A stretch of 64,000 bases of DNA from Yersinia aleksiciae (lineage in GTDB: Bacteria; Pseudomonadota; Gammaproteobacteria; Enterobacterales; Enterobacteriaceae), in NCBI RefSeq assembly GCF_001047675.1, contig NZ_CP011975.1, forward strand, positions 2,210,073-2,274,072, written 5' to 3'. Positions within the stretch are counted from its first letter, which is position 1. Each line of letters starts with the position of its first letter. The notes beneath the pieces were generated by a model. The model searched no databases and had not been told where the DNA came from. It was given only the letters and a program-made list of their open reading frames with translations. Of this stretch, positions 1-7,327 are shown one piece after another. Made by a program: the position numbers and the translations under genes.

Positions 1-1
1 T

Positions 2-598
2 TTAAATCAGTCTGTCGATTCAAAAGGTCGGTTGATTGCCAGCACTGAGAAAAATTTTGATGGCCATCAAAATCTAGTCGATATGGTTAAAATAAAGCAG
101 GAGTTTAATTTTTTTGGTTATCGGACTCAGCAAGAGAAGGAAACATATGATGCTAATGAAAAGTTAGTGAGTACCTTTAAGGAGGTGCAGAGTTTCAAGT
201 GGAATCTCTTTAAAGAAAGAACTGGCGTCGTTCGGGTATCTCAGCAATTTGATCCTAGTGAAAATCTGATCTCCAAGATGACAGAAAATTATAACTTTGA
301 CTCTGATGGAGTTTTTAACTCCAGAGCTGAGCTATCGCAAAAATTTAATTCTGTTGGAGAGGAAACTTCCTGTTCTAATCGTGCGTACGATGCTACTGGA
401 AAAATGACGTCTAACGTTAGCAGTCACGCTCGTTTCGAAGTGAAATCCGATCAATTGGTGAGTGCGATGAATGGTTTTGGCACTCTTAACAGAGCGCCTG
501 TTGTCGCCACTATTGGGCAACCAAATCGTGCGGCCGTTGGGATTACGATGAGTGACTCACATTCGCCCTCTTACGAGCCTATCTCTTACTCTGTTTAA
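2..598 (+). CDS. 3' end of an unrecognised repeat protein (partial)
   Basis: The reading frame is open from the left edge of the window, so this is the C-terminal part of a longer protein and the apparent TTG start at 32 is not a real start. I do not recognise the family. The visible part is built of degenerate units of about 14-18 residues. Each begins with an aromatic residue followed by Asp or Asn, often with G or N and L(V/I)S further on (for example FDGHQNLVD, YDANEKLVS, FDPSENLIS, FDSDGVFNS, YDATGKMTS). This recalls the short YD-type units of wall-associated or Rhs proteins, but no Rhs core is visible. The last 50 residues are non-repetitive and hydrophilic. No membrane segment is seen. 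The gene converges on ilvY with a 10-bp gap. Its base composition is more AT-rich than that of ilvY. Function unknown. Confidence 0.6.
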   Translation, partial: LNQSVDSKGRLIASTEKNFDGHQNLVDMVKIKQEFNFFGYRTQQEKETYDANEKLVSTFKEVQSFKWNLFKERTGVVRVSQQFDPSENLISKMTENYNFDSDGVFNSRAELSQKFNSVGEETSCSNRAYDATGKMTSNVSSHARFEVKSDQLVSAMNGFGTLNRAPVVATIGQPNRAAVGITMSDSHSPSYEPISYSV

Positions 599-608
599 GG
601 GGTAAACA

Positions 609-1493
609 TCACAGCAGCCCCCAAAAGGCTTCAATCAACGGCTCATTGAGCCGTTTTTTCGTGACACAAACCCCCAACTCAAACGGCTCCACCAATGAGA
701 CATCATCCAGTAGGGAAATACGGTTGCGCACCGGTTCCGGGCTGTTATCCACCACCACTGACGGGATCAGTGCCACACCACAGCCCAATGCTACCATCGA
801 CACAATCGCCTCATGGCCGGAAACCGTGGCGTAAATCAAGGGGTTAGTGATGCGCTGGCGACGGAACCACAAATCAATGCGTTTTCGTGATGGGCCGTGC
901 TCCGGCAATATAAAAGGAATGGTGGCCCAATCGGGCTGATCGACGGAGACCTGCGATCGCACCGCGCAAGGGAGAGCGGGGGCAATCAGCACCAACGGAA
1001 TTTCGCCAATTTGGGTAAAGGCCACGCTGCTGGGGAGCACCTCAGGGCGGCCCGCAATCCCAAGATCAGCCTCATTGGACTGCACCTTATCGACCGCATC
1101 GGCAGCATCACCCGTGGTGAGTTTGATTTCAACCAGCGGATGGCGGGCGCGGAAGCGATCCAGAATCGGCGGTAGATGGCTGTATGCGGCGGTGACCGAG
1201 CAAAATAGCCGCAGTTCGCCACTCAGCGATGGCCCGTGTTGGCCTAAGGCATGGCGCAATTGCTGATATTGCAGCAAGGTTTGCTGCGCAAAGGATTTCA
1301 GTTGGGTGCCCGCATCCGTCAGTTGCACGGTACGATTATCACGTAAAAAAAGTGGCTGGCCGATGGTCTCTTCCAGCCGCTGGATCTGGCGTGAAAGGGT
1401 CGATGGGCTGACGTGCATGGCTTTGGCGGTGCGGCCAAAATGGCGGCTTTCGGCCAAATGCAGGAATAATTTTAAGTCACGTAAATCCATCAC
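609..1493 (-). CDS. ilvY: LysR-family activator of ilvC
   Basis: IlvY is the LysR-type regulator that activates ilvC when acetohydroxy acid substrates are present. The 294-residue protein has the N-terminal winged helix-turn-helix of the family (residues about 1-60, with DLRDLKLFLHLAESRHFGRTA and SPSTLSRQIQRLE) and a periplasmic-binding-protein-like effector domain after residue 90. It is transcribed divergently from ilvC across a 173-bp gap, which is the classical ilvY-ilvC arrangement. The ATG at 1493 is preferred because it gives MMDLRDLKLF, the normal LysR start; the second Met is equally possible. Confidence 0.93.
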   Translation of the reverse strand: MMDLRDLKLFLHLAESRHFGRTAKAMHVSPSTLSRQIQRLEETIGQPLFLRDNRTVQLTDAGTQLKSFAQQTLLQYQQLRHALGQHGPSLSGELRLFCSVTAAYSHLPPILDRFRARHPLVEIKLTTGDAADAVDKVQSNEADLGIAGRPEVLPSSVAFTQIGEIPLVLIAPALPCAVRSQVSVDQPDWATIPFILPEHGPSRKRIDLWFRRQRITNPLIYATVSGHEAIVSMVALGCGVALIPSVVVDNSPEPVRNRISLLDDVSLVEPFELGVCVTKKRLNEPLIEAFWGLL

Positions 1494-1546
1494 CGACCGC
1501 CTCTTGAGTAAGAATGTCCATTGTATTGCATCAGGAATAGGCTGTA

Positions 1547-1561
1547 TTGCAGAATCTGCAA
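1547..1561. promoter_or_regulatory. Candidate IlvY operator in the ilvY-ilvC intergenic region
   Basis: A perfect inverted repeat TTGCAG-AAT-CTGCAA (15 bp) lies between the divergent genes. Its TTGC/GCAA ends and spacing are typical of LysR-type operators. A partial copy, TATTGCA, occurs about 20 bp upstream at 1524-1530. Assignment to IlvY is inferred from position. Confidence 0.55.
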
Positions 1562-1666
1562 CATGACATTGTTAATATATCAATTTCAGCAATGTGTTTC
1601 CTGTCATATAGTGAATCCAAGGTTATCCCCTACACCCACAAAACAGCATCTGAACGGAGTAATACC

Positions 1667-3145
1667 ATGGCTAACTATTTCAACACATTGAACCTGCGTC
1701 AGCAGTTGGCGCAATTAGGTCAGTGTCGCTTTATGGCACGCGACGAATTTGCCGATGAAGCCGGCTACCTGAAAGGGAAAAAAGTGGTGATCGTGGGCTG
1801 TGGCGCACAAGGGCTGAACCAAGGCTTAAATATGCGTGACTCCGGTCTGGACGTGACTTACGCGCTGCGTAAAGAAGCTATTGCCGAGAAACGTGCTTCA
1901 TGGCGCAAAGCGACGGAAAACGGCTTCAAAGTCGGCACTTACGAAGAGTTGATCCCACAGGCGGATTTGGTGGTTAACCTGACACCAGACAAACAGCACT
2001 CCGCAGTGGTTCAGGCGGTTCAGCCATTGATGAAAGATGGCGCAGCGCTGGGCTACTCCCATGGTTTCAATATCGTTGAAGTGGGCGAGCAAGTGCGTAA
2101 AGACATCACGGTGGTGATGGTTGCGCCAAAATGCCCTGGTACTGAAGTGCGCGAAGAGTACAAACGTGGTTTTGGTGTGCCGACACTGATCGCGGTTCAC
2201 CCAGAAAACGACCCTAAAGGCGAAGGCATGGCAATCGCTAAAGCGTGGGCGGCAGCCACTGGCGGCCACCGTGCTGGGGTATTGGAATCCTCTTTCGTGG
2301 CTGAAGTGAAATCTGACTTGATGGGCGAGCAAACTATCCTGTGTGGCATGTTGCAGGCCGGTTCTCTGCTCTGTTTCGACAAGCTGGTTGCCGAAGGTAC
2401 TGACGCGGCCTACGCTGAAAAACTGGTTCAATTCGGCTGGGAAACTATCACCGAAGCGCTGAAACAAGGCGGGATCACGCTGATGATGGATCGTTTATCC
2501 AACCCAGCGAAACTGCGTGCTTATGCGTTGTCTGAGCAACTGAAAGGCATTATGGCTCCGCTGTTCCAGAAACACATGGATGACATTATTTCCGGTGAGT
2601 TCTCTAGCGGCATGATGGCTGACTGGGCTAACGATGATGCTAAATTGCTGGGCTGGCGTGAAGAGACCGGCAGAACGGCCTTTGAGAATGCGCCCCAGTT
2701 TGAAGGCAAAATCTCTGAGCAAGAATATTTCGACCACGGCGTATTGATGATTGCCATGGTAAAAGCGGGGGTTGAGTTGGCATTCGAAACCATGGTTGAC
2801 TCCGGTATTATCGAAGAGTCCGCTTATTACGAATCCCTGCATGAACTGCCACTGATTGCGAATACCATTGCCCGTAAGCGCCTGTATGAAATGAACGTGG
2901 TTATTTCTGATACTGCGGAATACGGTAATTATCTGTTTGCTAACGCTGCGGTTCCTTTGCTGAAAGGCAAGTTTATGGATTCACTGCAAGCGGGCGATTT
3001 AGGTAAAAGTATTGCTGGTACGGCGGTCGATAATGCCCAACTGCGTGATGCAAATGAAGCTATCCGTAATCACCCAATCGAAGCGATAGGCCATAAGCTG
3101 CGTGGGTATATGACCGATATGAAACGTATCGCCGTTGCTGGCTAA
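1667..3145 (+). CDS. ilvC: Ketol-acid reductoisomerase (NADP+), long class II form
   Basis: IlvC converts 2-acetolactate and 2-aceto-2-hydroxybutyrate to the dihydroxy acids of valine/isoleucine synthesis, using NADPH and Mg2+. The start is ATG 1667 ([14 protein letters not shown]) with the GGAG-like element ACGGAG upstream, giving 492 residues, one more than E. coli IlvC. The longer open frame from 1547 runs through the regulatory region and is not used. The Rossmann motif [11 protein letters not shown] is near residue 45-55, followed by the duplicated knotted C-terminal domains typical of the enterobacterial long form. It is monocistronic, under IlvY control, and is followed by a strong terminator. 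Confidence 0.97.
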   Translation: MANYFNTLNLRQQLAQLGQCRFMARDEFADEAGYLKGKKVVIVGCGAQGLNQGLNMRDSGLDVTYALRKEAIAEKRASWRKATENGFKVGTYEELIPQADLVVNLTPDKQHSAVVQAVQPLMKDGAALGYSHGFNIVEVGEQVRKDITVVMVAPKCPGTEVREEYKRGFGVPTLIAVHPENDPKGEGMAIAKAWAAATGGHRAGVLESSFVAEVKSDLMGEQTILCGMLQAGSLLCFDKLVAEGTDAAYAEKLVQFGWETITEALKQGGITLMMDRLSNPAKLRAYALSEQLKGIMAPLFQKHMDDIISGEFSSGMMADWANDDAKLLGWREETGRTAFENAPQFEGKISEQEYFDHGVLMIAMVKAGVELAFETMVDSGIIEESAYYESLHELPLIANTIARKRLYEMNVVISDTAEYGNYLFANAAVPLLKGKFMDSLQAGDLGKSIAGTAVDNAQLRDANEAIRNHPIEAIGHKLRGYMTDMKRIAVAG

Positions 3146-3219
3146 GATATTAGAGCCCTTGAGCGTTGCTGCCTTACTGCAACGCCAATGACGTCGAGTA
3201 TTCTCGCTCGTCAAAACAA

Positions 3220-3255
3220 GCCGCTGCCATTGATTAATGGCGGCGGTTTTTTTTA
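3220..3255 (+). terminator. Rho-independent terminator of ilvC
   Basis: A GC-rich stem (GCCGCTGCCATT paired with AATGGCGGCGG around a GATT loop) is followed by a run of eight T. Confidence 0.85.
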
Positions 3256-3339
3256 TTTTAGATTTTGTCTGTTTCGTGGCGAAAAAATTATTAAATTAAT
3301 GCTATCACGGCCCGAAAAAACTCTTGTAAGGTGTTAATC

Positions 3340-3384
3340 GTGGTTAAGCCCATCGCGAACAACCTATTCTTTTTATTCCCGTAG
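3340..3384 (+). CDS. Candidate 14-residue Phe/Leu-rich leader peptide
   Basis: A GTG-initiated mini-ORF encodes MVKPIANNLFFLFP and stops at TAG 3382-3384. AAGGTG at 3328-3333 lies six bases before the GTG, an ideal ribosome-binding spacing. The stop is 26 bases before an intrinsic terminator, so the layout resembles an attenuator (leader peptide, then terminator). The ending FFLFP resembles the end of PheL, but no pheA gene follows; the next gene is the Q antiterminator. Translation and function are inferred only. Confidence 0.3.
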   Translation: MVKPIANNLFFLFP

Positions 3385-3410
3385 TAACACAACAACTATT
3401 ATCAATAATA

Positions 3411-3440
3411 AAAGACCTCGCTAATTAGTGAGGTCTTTTT
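3411..3440 (+). terminator. Intrinsic terminator upstream of the Q-like gene
   Basis: AAAGACCTC pairs with GAGGTCTTT around GCTAATTAGT and is followed by a T tract. It separates the ilvC side, or the leader mini-ORF, from the bacteriocin island. It could be an attenuator or simply an end-of-unit terminator. Confidence 0.75.
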
Positions 3441-3511
3441 GTTTATGTAAATGGTTTCTGATTATATTAAAAATAAATCAAAAGGACTCAAATATAACAA
3501 GGAGAGATGTT

Positions 3512-3877
3512 ATGGGTGATATTCAAACTGTGCTGGCGCGTTGGGGTGTATGGGCCAGAGATAATACCCGACTAGACTACCCACATATCGCCAGTGGGTT
3601 TAGGGGGATAACCACCGGAGGGAAATCGCTTGAGTCCTGTAGTGATCATGATGGTTTGGTAATTGATATTACAGTGGGGTATTTAAAACGCGCGGCCAGA
3701 GAGAAAGAGCTGGAGCTTATTATCCGGCACTATGTTTATGGACAATCTAAAACTTCAATTGCCCGATTGAAAAAATGTAATGAGCGGGAAATACGGCGTC
3801 AATTACAGATCGCTGAAAGTTTTATTGATGGGTGCATGACGCAATCAAATATCGCGTTGGAAATGCATAAAGACTAA
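3512..3877 (+). CDS. Phage-type antitermination protein Q
   Basis: The product is a 121-residue homologue of the lambdoid antiterminator Q (Phage_antitermQ family), which loads on RNA polymerase at a late promoter and lets it read through terminators. Family signatures are the start MGDIQTVLARWGVWARDN, the ESCSDHDGLVID segment, and the C-terminal helical region with HYVYGQSKTSIARLKKCNEREIRRQLQIAESFIDGC. ATG 3512 is chosen because AAGGAGAG lies just upstream; the longer frame from 3428 begins inside a terminator. It is the first gene of the bacteriocin island and ends 98 bp before the toxin gene. By analogy it should control late-type expression of toxin and spanins. No qut site or LexA box could be identified by eye. 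Confidence 0.85.
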   Translation: MGDIQTVLARWGVWARDNTRLDYPHIASGFRGITTGGKSLESCSDHDGLVIDITVGYLKRAAREKELELIIRHYVYGQSKTSIARLKKCNEREIRRQLQIAESFIDGCMTQSNIALEMHKD

Positions 3878-3975
3878 TTCAGATGGTGCAGAAATATCAG
3901 GAGGTATGAAACAAAAATAGATTAATAGGTATTTTCGTTAGTGATGAAATTCAACTCTAAATAAGGAAATTAAAT

Positions 3976-6666
3976 ATGGGTGAAGGACACAGTAATGTCA
4001 CAGGCCATGGCAGCCGAGGTCCCACTGGCGGCATCAAAGGTGGGCCAACAGGGTCAGGCAGTGGAAATTCGAATCGGGGAAGTGGGTGGGGAACCTCAAA
4101 CACGCCCTACGGCAAGCTTCATCATTATAGCCCGAGCCAATTTGGTCATAACAATCGCAGGGGGAATCGGGGAGGGAATCGTCATTCCCAAAGCGGTAGT
4201 CAGACACCGAGCCTGACACAACGACCTGATATGCAAGCTTATATGGCCGTAGGGGGGGTACCTGCCGTTGTCACATTAATTGACGGGAGTTGGGGCATAA
4301 CCTTAAGCCGATTGTCCGTTGTGGCTACCTTTATAGAAACTAATTTAGTTAGCATAGGGAAATGGGCAGCGCGCACTAGCCCCATTGGTGTGGTGGTGAT
4401 GGGCATGATGCCCTCAAGCATTGCTCCTGATCCTCCGATGGAACATTACTTTACGACCCCAGTTCTTCCTGCCGACAGAGTCACTGATATTCCGAAAGAG
4501 ACACTAAAAACCCTTGATGATGTGGTGGTCAATGTCCAGCTCAATGATGTGATGGAAGAGGGCGTGCAACAGGTGGTTCTGATCAAGAATCCGACAGTTA
4601 CACAACGGGTTCCGGTGGTGAGGGCTGTTCCAACAGCGACACCCAATGTCTATACCGCACCGGTTCCCGGAGTTACGCCGGTACATATTAATGTGGTTGA
4701 TAGTGCTGAGCCTGGTCATCAAACGCACCCTGTCGTCGCCGGAAAGCCTACCGTAACCCCGATTGAGAATGCGCCCGTTAAATCGGTGACGGTCTCTGTG
4801 GGCCGCCATACTCGCGATGCCATCATCGTCTTTCCCGATGGCACAAATATTGAACCCTTGTATATCTCAATGATTCGAATAATCAGCCACCATGAGCTTA
4901 GGGAGGAAGCGCGTAATGCCTATAACATTGCGCGAGGTGAGCGGGAAGCTGTTGAAAGTTCTTTGGTGCAGGGGCCCTTCAACTCAGTAACAGAGGAGCT
5001 GGGGCGGAAAAGAACCTTGGTAGACAAGCAAGTGGCAGAAGTTGCAGCACATATCCTGCTGCTGGAAAAAAACCTGATCTTGTTAAACCAGGAAGTTGCG
5101 AAGGTGCAGCAGCGCCTTGCTTTCGTTTTAAGTCCTGAAAATAGAAGGACATTCAAGTACGTTCCCGAAATGCGTAGGCTAAAGGCCACCGCTCTGATCC
5201 AGCAAGGTGAGGTAAATACTCTCAATCAAGGGATTGCGGAGTTAGGAGCCAAGCAAGCAGCGCTATTGGCGCTGCAACAGCGTGTTGAGAATGAACGGTT
5301 GGCAGCAGAAGCAGCAGAGCGGCAGCGTATTGAAAATGCACGGCTGGCAGCAGAAGCAGCAGAGCGGCAGCGTGTTGAGAATGCACGGTTGGCGGCAGAA
5401 GCAGCAGAGCGGCAGCGTGTTGAAAATGCACGGCTGGCAGCAGAAGCAGCAGAACGGCAGCGTGTTGAGAACGAACGGCTGGCTGTAGAGACAGCAAAAG
5501 TACAGGCCGAACGACAGGAAGTCATTCGTCAAAATACCTACTCTTTACCTGCTCATCCGGCAGGGAGTGCCTACCCACCCAGTTTTGCTGTCGCCGGAAT
5601 GGGTACTCTGGCGCTAGGGCAAGAGGTCATGCAGGGATTAGCTGCCTCACTACGAATGGCATTGGTCAAACTCAGTGCGGTTGCCACCTTCTCGGTAGCA
5701 GGCCCACTGGCGGTGACTGTTGCGGCTGCTTTCTACCCCGTGAAAGTCGGCGAAGGCTCAGATCAACCACCGGGTTGGGATCGGCCACTTTTAGCGGGTA
5801 GCATTCCTTTAAGCAATATGGGGTTAGCACCTGAAACGGGGTCAGCGAAGCAAGATGACATTGAACTCCCTGTTCGAATGTTAATCACTGACACTGATGG
5901 CTTGATGGAGGTCCATGCGGTAAAAACCGGTATGGAGGGAGTCCCTGCCAAAGTCAAAGTCGTTGCTGCGCAATATGATGCAGACAAAAATAGTTATACA
6001 TTCACCACAGATAACCAGCCACCCCGGACGTTTACCTTTACACCGACAGCCCCACCGGGTACGGATCTCAGTCCGGCCTTACCACAACCGGCGAGTGCAC
6101 CCGCCGCTCCGTTGCACACCGGTGAAACAGTCATTCGGCATACGGTCATTCATACTGTGTTCCCGCAGCCAGCGCTGGAGGAGCAGGATTTCCACGATTA
6201 CATCATCTGGTTCCCCGCAGATTCCGGGCTGGAGCCGGTGTATGTTTACTTTAAAAATCCACGATATGAACCGGGTACAGTGACGGGGCGCGGGCAACCT
6301 GTTTCTGGAATTTGGTTGGCAGGGGCGGGTAAGGATTCAGGCGTACCGATTCCCGCACATATTGCGGATCAATTACGCGGCAGACGCTTCAGCACTTTTG
6401 ATAAATTTAGAGAGGCATTCTGGCTCGCCGTCGGGCATGATCCTGAACTATCTGGGCAGTTTTCACCTCTGAACCAAAATAGGATGAAGAAGGGTTATGC
6501 TCCTTATCCAGTACCAATTGAACAGATAGTTGGGAGAGAGAAGTTTGAACTTCATCATTTTATTCCAATTAAAGATGGCGGAGCAGTTTATGATGCGGAC
6601 AACCTACGAGTAGTAACGCCGAAAAACCACATTAATATTCACTCAAAAAATGGGGGTAAATCATGA
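3976..6666 (+). CDS. Colicin E/S-type pyocin-like HNH DNase bacteriocin
   Basis: An 896-residue killer protein, larger than the 582 residues of colicin E9. The Gly/Ser-rich N-terminus (residues 1-80) resembles the disordered colicin E translocation region and carries a TolB-box-like GSGWGTSNTPYG at 35-46. Residues about 85-300 form a first colicin/pyocin translocation domain ending in TRDAIIVFPDG. Residues about 310-520 are a long coiled coil containing five 15-residue repeats. A second translocation-type domain follows (about 530-765, with DYIIWFPADSGLEPVYVYF). The C-terminal DNase (about 765-896) matches colicin E9 closely, including DSGVPIPAHIADQLR and the HNH site ELHH (H860, H861), H885 and H889. 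The ATG at 3976 has AAGGAA upstream. It overlaps its immunity gene by ATGA. It is expected to cleave DNA of related competitors after Tol-dependent import; receptor unknown. Confidence 0.93.
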   Translation: MGEGHSNVTGHGSRGPTGGIKGGPTGSGSGNSNRGSGWGTSNTPYGKLHHYSPSQFGHNNRRGNRGGNRHSQSGSQTPSLTQRPDMQAYMAVGGVPAVVTLIDGSWGITLSRLSVVATFIETNLVSIGKWAARTSPIGVVVMGMMPSSIAPDPPMEHYFTTPVLPADRVTDIPKETLKTLDDVVVNVQLNDVMEEGVQQVVLIKNPTVTQRVPVVRAVPTATPNVYTAPVPGVTPVHINVVDSAEPGHQTHPVVAGKPTVTPIENAPVKSVTVSVGRHTRDAIIVFPDGTNIEPLYISMIRIISHHELREEARNAYNIARGEREAVESSLVQGPFNSVTEELGRKRTLVDKQVAEVAAHILLLEKNLILLNQEVAKVQQRLAFVLSPENRRTFKYVPEMRRLKATALIQQGEVNTLNQGIAELGAKQAALLALQQRVENERLAAEAAERQRIENARLAAEAAERQRVENARLAAEAAERQRVENARLAAEAAERQRVENERLAVETAKVQAERQEVIRQNTYSLPAHPAGSAYPPSFAVAGMGTLALGQEVMQGLAASLRMALVKLSAVATFSVAGPLAVTVAAAFYPVKVGEGSDQPPGWDRPLLAGSIPLSNMGLAPETGSAKQDDIELPVRMLITDTDGLMEVHAVKTGMEGVPAKVKVVAAQYDADKNSYTFTTDNQPPRTFTFTPTAPPGTDLSPALPQPASAPAAPLHTGETVIRHTVIHTVFPQPALEEQDFHDYIIWFPADSGLEPVYVYFKNPRYEPGTVTGRGQPVSGIWLAGAGKDSGVPIPAHIADQLRGRRFSTFDKFREAFWLAVGHDPELSGQFSPLNQNRMKKGYAPYPVPIEQIVGREKFELHHFIPIKDGGAVYDADNLRVVTPKNHINIHSKNGGKS
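5281..5505 (+). repeat. Five tandem 45-bp units inside the bacteriocin gene
   Basis: The period is 45 bp, encoding 15 residues of the type RVENARLAAEAAERQ. Four copies are nearly identical and the fifth (5461-5505) is degenerate. They encode Ala/Glu/Arg-rich coiled coil between the two translocation-type domains. Near identity at the DNA level suggests recent amplification. Confidence 0.9.
6112..6228 (+). repeat. 5' homology arm, copy 1 (inside toxin gene)
   Basis: A 117-bp stretch encoding LHTGETVIRHTVIHTVFPQP through FPADSG. It recurs at 7006-7122 with a single visible mismatch (C/T). It ends just before the DNase domain, where a module swap would join. Confidence 0.93.
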
Positions 6667-6917
6667 AATTAAAAAATAGCATAGCTGAATATACGGAATC
6701 TGAATTCTTAGATTTTTTAAATAAAATTTTTGCTGTTGATGTTTCTGAAAATGAACATGATGATCTTATTCGTCATTTTGTAAAGATTACTGAACATCCA
6801 CAAGGTAATGGGGTTCTTTTTTATCCCGAGACTGAGGCGGAAGCTAGCCCAGAGGGTGTCCTAAATGTTATCAAAAAATGGCGAGCCGAGAATGGCAAGC
6901 CTGGCTTTAAAGAATAA
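6663..6917 (+). CDS. Colicin DNase immunity protein paired with the intact toxin
   Basis: 84-residue Im2/Im9-type immunity protein that should bind and block the nuclease domain of the upstream bacteriocin in the producer. Its framework matches Im9 along the whole length (MKLKNSIAEYTESEFLDFL, TEHPQG, SPEGV, KKWRAENGKPGFKE). Its ATG overlaps the toxin stop (ATGA), implying translational coupling. It departs from Im9 at two of three conserved interface residues: the position of Asp51 is Gly and that of Tyr54 is Phe, while Tyr55-Pro56 is kept. The last 14 residues are identical to the second immunity protein downstream, because they lie in the shared 3' arm. Confidence 0.92.
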   Translation: MKLKNSIAEYTESEFLDFLNKIFAVDVSENEHDDLIRHFVKITEHPQGNGVLFYPETEAEASPEGVLNVIKKWRAENGKPGFKE

Positions 6918-6968
6918 ATAAGTTTGCGAAACCATAATACAGGCCGCCTTTATGGCGGTTTGTATTAT
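6873..6968 (+). repeat. 3' homology arm, copy 1
   Basis: A 96-bp stretch spanning the end of the first immunity gene and its hairpin. It recurs at 7536-7631 with four visible mismatches. Confidence 0.9.
6934..6968 (+). terminator. Hairpin after the first immunity gene
   Basis: ATAATACAGGCCGCC pairs with GGCGGTTTGTATTAT around a TTTAT loop. There is no strong T tract, so it may be a partial terminator or an mRNA-stabilising stem. A near-identical hairpin follows the second immunity gene. Confidence 0.6.
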
Positions 6969-7005
6969 ATTTATGGTGACTATTATTATATTAACAGTCT
7001 GAATA

Positions 7006-7122
7006 TTGCACACCGGTGAAACAGTCATTCGGCATACGGTCATTCATACTGTGTTCCCGCAGCCAGCGCTGGAGGAGCAGGATTTCCACGATTACATCAT
7101 TTGGTTCCCCGCAGATTCCGGG
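7006..7122 (+). repeat. 5' homology arm, copy 2 (in front of the orphan module)
   Basis: Copy of 6112-6228 lying 894 bp downstream. In the toxin reading frame the arm is followed directly by TAA (7123-7125). Confidence 0.93.
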
Positions 7123-7327
7123 TAATCAAGAGCTAATGAAGAATGAATATGCTCCTTTTGTTAAGAAATCAGATAAAGCTGGCCAGCGTGTGAGGAATGA
7201 GCTTCATCATAAAATTCCAATATCTCAAGGTGGTGATGTTTACAATGTTGATAATATTAATGTAGTCACACCTAAACGTCATATTGAGATTCATTCAAAA
7301 AAAGGTGGATTCATAGATGGGAAATAA
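7006..7327 (+). pseudogene. Orphan truncated HNH DNase tail
   Basis: A broken second toxin C-terminus. After the 117-bp arm the toxin frame stops at TAA 7123, and the nuclease sequence continues in the +1 frame from 7121: NQELMKNEYAPFVKK, then NELHH, GGDVYNVDN, TPKRHIEIH. It aligns with about the last 65 residues of the colicin E9 DNase and keeps the HNH histidines and the preceding Arg and Glu. It lacks the first half of the DNase fold, including the DSGAPIP region. An ATG at 7136 could start a 63-residue peptide but has no good Shine-Dalgarno. The frame overlaps the second immunity gene by 11 bp. I read it as a decayed or silent alternative toxin cassette; it differs in sequence from the intact toxin. 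Confidence 0.8.

Noticed and set aside
1898-2467. 189-codon frame antisense to ilvC
   Set aside because: Shadow of the strongly codon-biased ilvC gene, with no start signal or independent similarity.
3428-3511. N-terminal extension of the Q-like protein
   Set aside because: It starts inside the terminator at 3411-3440 and lacks a Shine-Dalgarno; ATG 3512 has a strong one and matches the family start.
3260-3975. LexA box controlling the bacteriocin
   Set aside because: No CTG-N10-CAG spacing could be found upstream of Q or between Q and the toxin, in contrast to the clear box before uvrD.
5282-5488. Open frames on both strands through the toxin repeat region
   Set aside because: They are by-products of the 45-bp periodicity in a biased coiled-coil sequence; none has a ribosome-binding site or family similarity.
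5281-5505. Possible CRISPR array
   Set aside because: The 45-bp units are contiguous coding repeats without unique spacers.
7016-7120. N-terminal part of the 103-residue frame before the orphan HNH tail
   Set aside because: This stretch is the toxin homology arm read out of its coding frame, so its residues (for example SFGIRSFILCSRSQ) are not a real protein sequence.
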